NCBI GenBank assembly: GCA_018240595.1
Contig: JAFEFL010000055.1
Coordinates: 111,389 to 175,388, forward strand
Direction of reading: 5' to 3'
Length of the DNA: 64,000 nt
Source: Pseudomonadota bacterium
Lineage (GTDB): Bacteria; Pseudomonadota; Alphaproteobacteria; Rhizobiales; Xanthobacteraceae
This document shows positions 62,919 to 64,000 of this stretch, one piece after another. How positions within the stretch are numbered: position 1 is the stretch's first letter; every line of letters starts with the position of its first letter. The position numbers and the translations under genes are program-made. Below the pieces are notes generated by a model. The model ran no database searches. It was given only the letters and a program-made list of their open reading frames with translations, and was not told the origin of the DNA.

Positions 62919-63973
62919 GGCAGATCCAGTTCCCCAGAACTTAGGGAAGCGAAATGACGGTCGATCTCCGCGTGCGTCACGCCCTTCAGCGTCGCTGGCT
63001 TCCATTGTGGCTTGTTGTCCTTGTCGACAATGACGGCGCGAACGCCCTCGTAGAAATCATGACCTTCGACGATCCGCGACACGATGCGCATTTCAAGGCG
63101 CATGCAGGTCTCGAAATCGTGCATCGCGCCGAAGCGCACCTGCGCCAGCGCCAGCTTCAGCGACGTCGGCGACTTGCCGCGCATCACGGCGGCCGTCCTG
63201 GCCGCCCATTCGGCATCCGGGCCTTTTGTGGCGGCTTCATGATCGAGCCGCTCGAGGATGACCTCGACCTCGGCGCCGGCAAAGAGGTGATCGATGAGAT
63301 GGCGGCGCGCCCAGATCGGCGCTTCGCCTTCCGGCTCCGCGAACGCCGCAAGGATGGCATCGACCGACACCGTACCCGTGAGGGCCTCGACGAGGTCGGG
63401 GAAGCGCGCCGAGGCAATGCGGTGCGTCGCGAGCCCCGCCTCAACCGCATCGGCGGCGTTGAAGCGCTCCCCGGTCAGCGCGCAATAGGTGCCGAGTTCG
63501 CCCGGCATGCGCGGCAGGAACCAGGTGGCGCCGACATCGGGAAAAAAGCCGATCGACACTTCCGGCATGGCGAAGGAGTAGCGATCGCCGGCGACGCGGT
63601 GCGACCCGTGCACCGACAGGCCGACGCCGCCGCCCATGACGATGCCGTCGATCAGCGCGACATAGGGCTTGCGGTAGCTCTTGATGGCAACGTTGAGCGG
63701 ATATTCGTCGCGCCAGAACTGCAGCGCCTCGCGCGCGCGGCCGGCCTTGCCGAGATCATAGAGGTGGCGGATGTCGCCGCCGGCGGAGAAGGCCCTCTCC
63801 CCCGCCCCGGTGATGACGACGCGGGTGATTGCCGGATCGTCGGCCCATTCGTCGAGCTGGGCGCGCAGCGCCGTCACCATGCCGTGCGTCACGGCATTGA
63901 GCGCCTTCGGCCGGTTCAGCGTGACGAGACCGGCTGCGCCCCGGCGCTCGAACAGGATTTCGGGCTCGGTCAT
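62915..63973 (-). CDS. 3-hydroxyisobutyryl-CoA hydrolase family protein
   Basis: The 352-residue crotonase-fold protein is longer than simple hydratases and matches the HIBCH family: LNRPKALNAVTHGMV, AFSAGGDIRHLYDLGKAG, DGIVMGGGVGLSVHGSHRVA, FAMPEVSIGFFPDVGATWFLP (quoted in pieces) and the DFYEGVRAVIVDKDNKPQW end. It should cleave 3-hydroxyisobutyryl-CoA to the free acid, the substrate of MmsB encoded downstream. A C-terminal extension follows the usual pattern. Confidence 0.92.
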   Translation of the reverse strand: MTEPEILFERRGAAGLVTLNRPKALNAVTHGMVTALRAQLDEWADDPAITRVVITGAGERAFSAGGDIRHLYDLGKAGRAREALQFWRDEYPLNVAIKSYRKPYVALIDGIVMGGGVGLSVHGSHRVAGDRYSFAMPEVSIGFFPDVGATWFLPRMPGELGTYCALTGERFNAADAVEAGLATHRIASARFPDLVEALTGTVSVDAILAAFAEPEGEAPIWARRHLIDHLFAGAEVEVILERLDHEAATKGPDAEWAARTAAVMRGKSPTSLKLALAQVRFGAMHDFETCMRLEMRIVSRIVEGHDFYEGVRAVIVDKDNKPQWKPATLKGVTHAEIDRHFASLSSGELDLP

Positions 63974-64000
63974 TCCCCTCCCCTCGCTTCTTCCCCTCCC

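Overview
The window is high-GC alphaproteobacterial DNA and looks chromosomal. Family-level sequence resemblance and gene order (glyA-nrdR-ribD-ribE-ribH-nusB-thiL, then hppA, bamE, a CBP3-type chaperone, DUF177, plsX-fabH-ihfA-merR) point to the Rhizobiales/Hyphomicrobiales, most like the Bradyrhizobium, Rhodopseudomonas, Pseudolabrys and Xanthobacteraceae group. No rRNA or species marker is present, so the genus is an inference. Many start codons are GTG or TTG, and several genes overlap by 4 bases (ATGA or GTGA), as expected for tightly packed operons.

Layout. 0-13.6 kb holds mixed housekeeping and accessory genes: small exported proteins, an FMN-binding PPOX protein, a CoA-binding protein, an O-acetylhomoserine sulfhydrylase, a VanX-type dipeptidase, a large XRE/NB-ARC/TPR STAND protein, a crotonase coupled to ctaA, a TRIC channel, a higBA toxin-antitoxin pair and a DUF4153 membrane protein. 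13.6-23 kb is an exopolysaccharide locus (deacetylase, CelD-type acetyltransferase, Wzz/BY-kinase-like protein, GT4 glycosyltransferase, WcaJ-type initiating transferase, O-antigen-ligase-like polymerase) followed by tRNA-Pro(GGG). 23-38 kb is catabolic: an Fbp-type ABC transporter with an Ldh-family dehydrogenase and a divergent LysR; a TRAP transporter with a GntR regulator and a beta-hydroxyacid dehydrogenase, divergent from pdxA2 and an amidohydrolase; then 3-hydroxyacyl-CoA dehydrogenase and enoyl-CoA hydratase. 38-56 kb is the conserved core block, interrupted between thiL and hppA by an alpha-hydroxyacid oxidase, an MFS carrier, a GNAT and a repeat element. 56-64 kb holds a TetR/TctC/amidase operon, a small ribbon-helix-helix gene, a MarR regulator of the LdtR type, and valine-catabolism genes (3-hydroxyisobutyryl-CoA hydrolase and mmsB).

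Repeats form a second layer. At least six palindromic intergenic elements of several families lie between genes; one supplies a stop codon and one may form the N-terminus of the VanX-type protein. A larger structured element with a 19-20 bp inverted-repeat core is present twice in opposite orientation (about 13.6-13.9 kb and 46.0-46.4 kb). The most unusual gene is the STAND protein at 4.7-7.3 kb: it has six near-identical 120-bp TPR units, each with one cysteine, and a C-terminal tail encoded antisense to the neighbouring crotonase gene. There is no CRISPR array, integrase, transposase or complete prophage.
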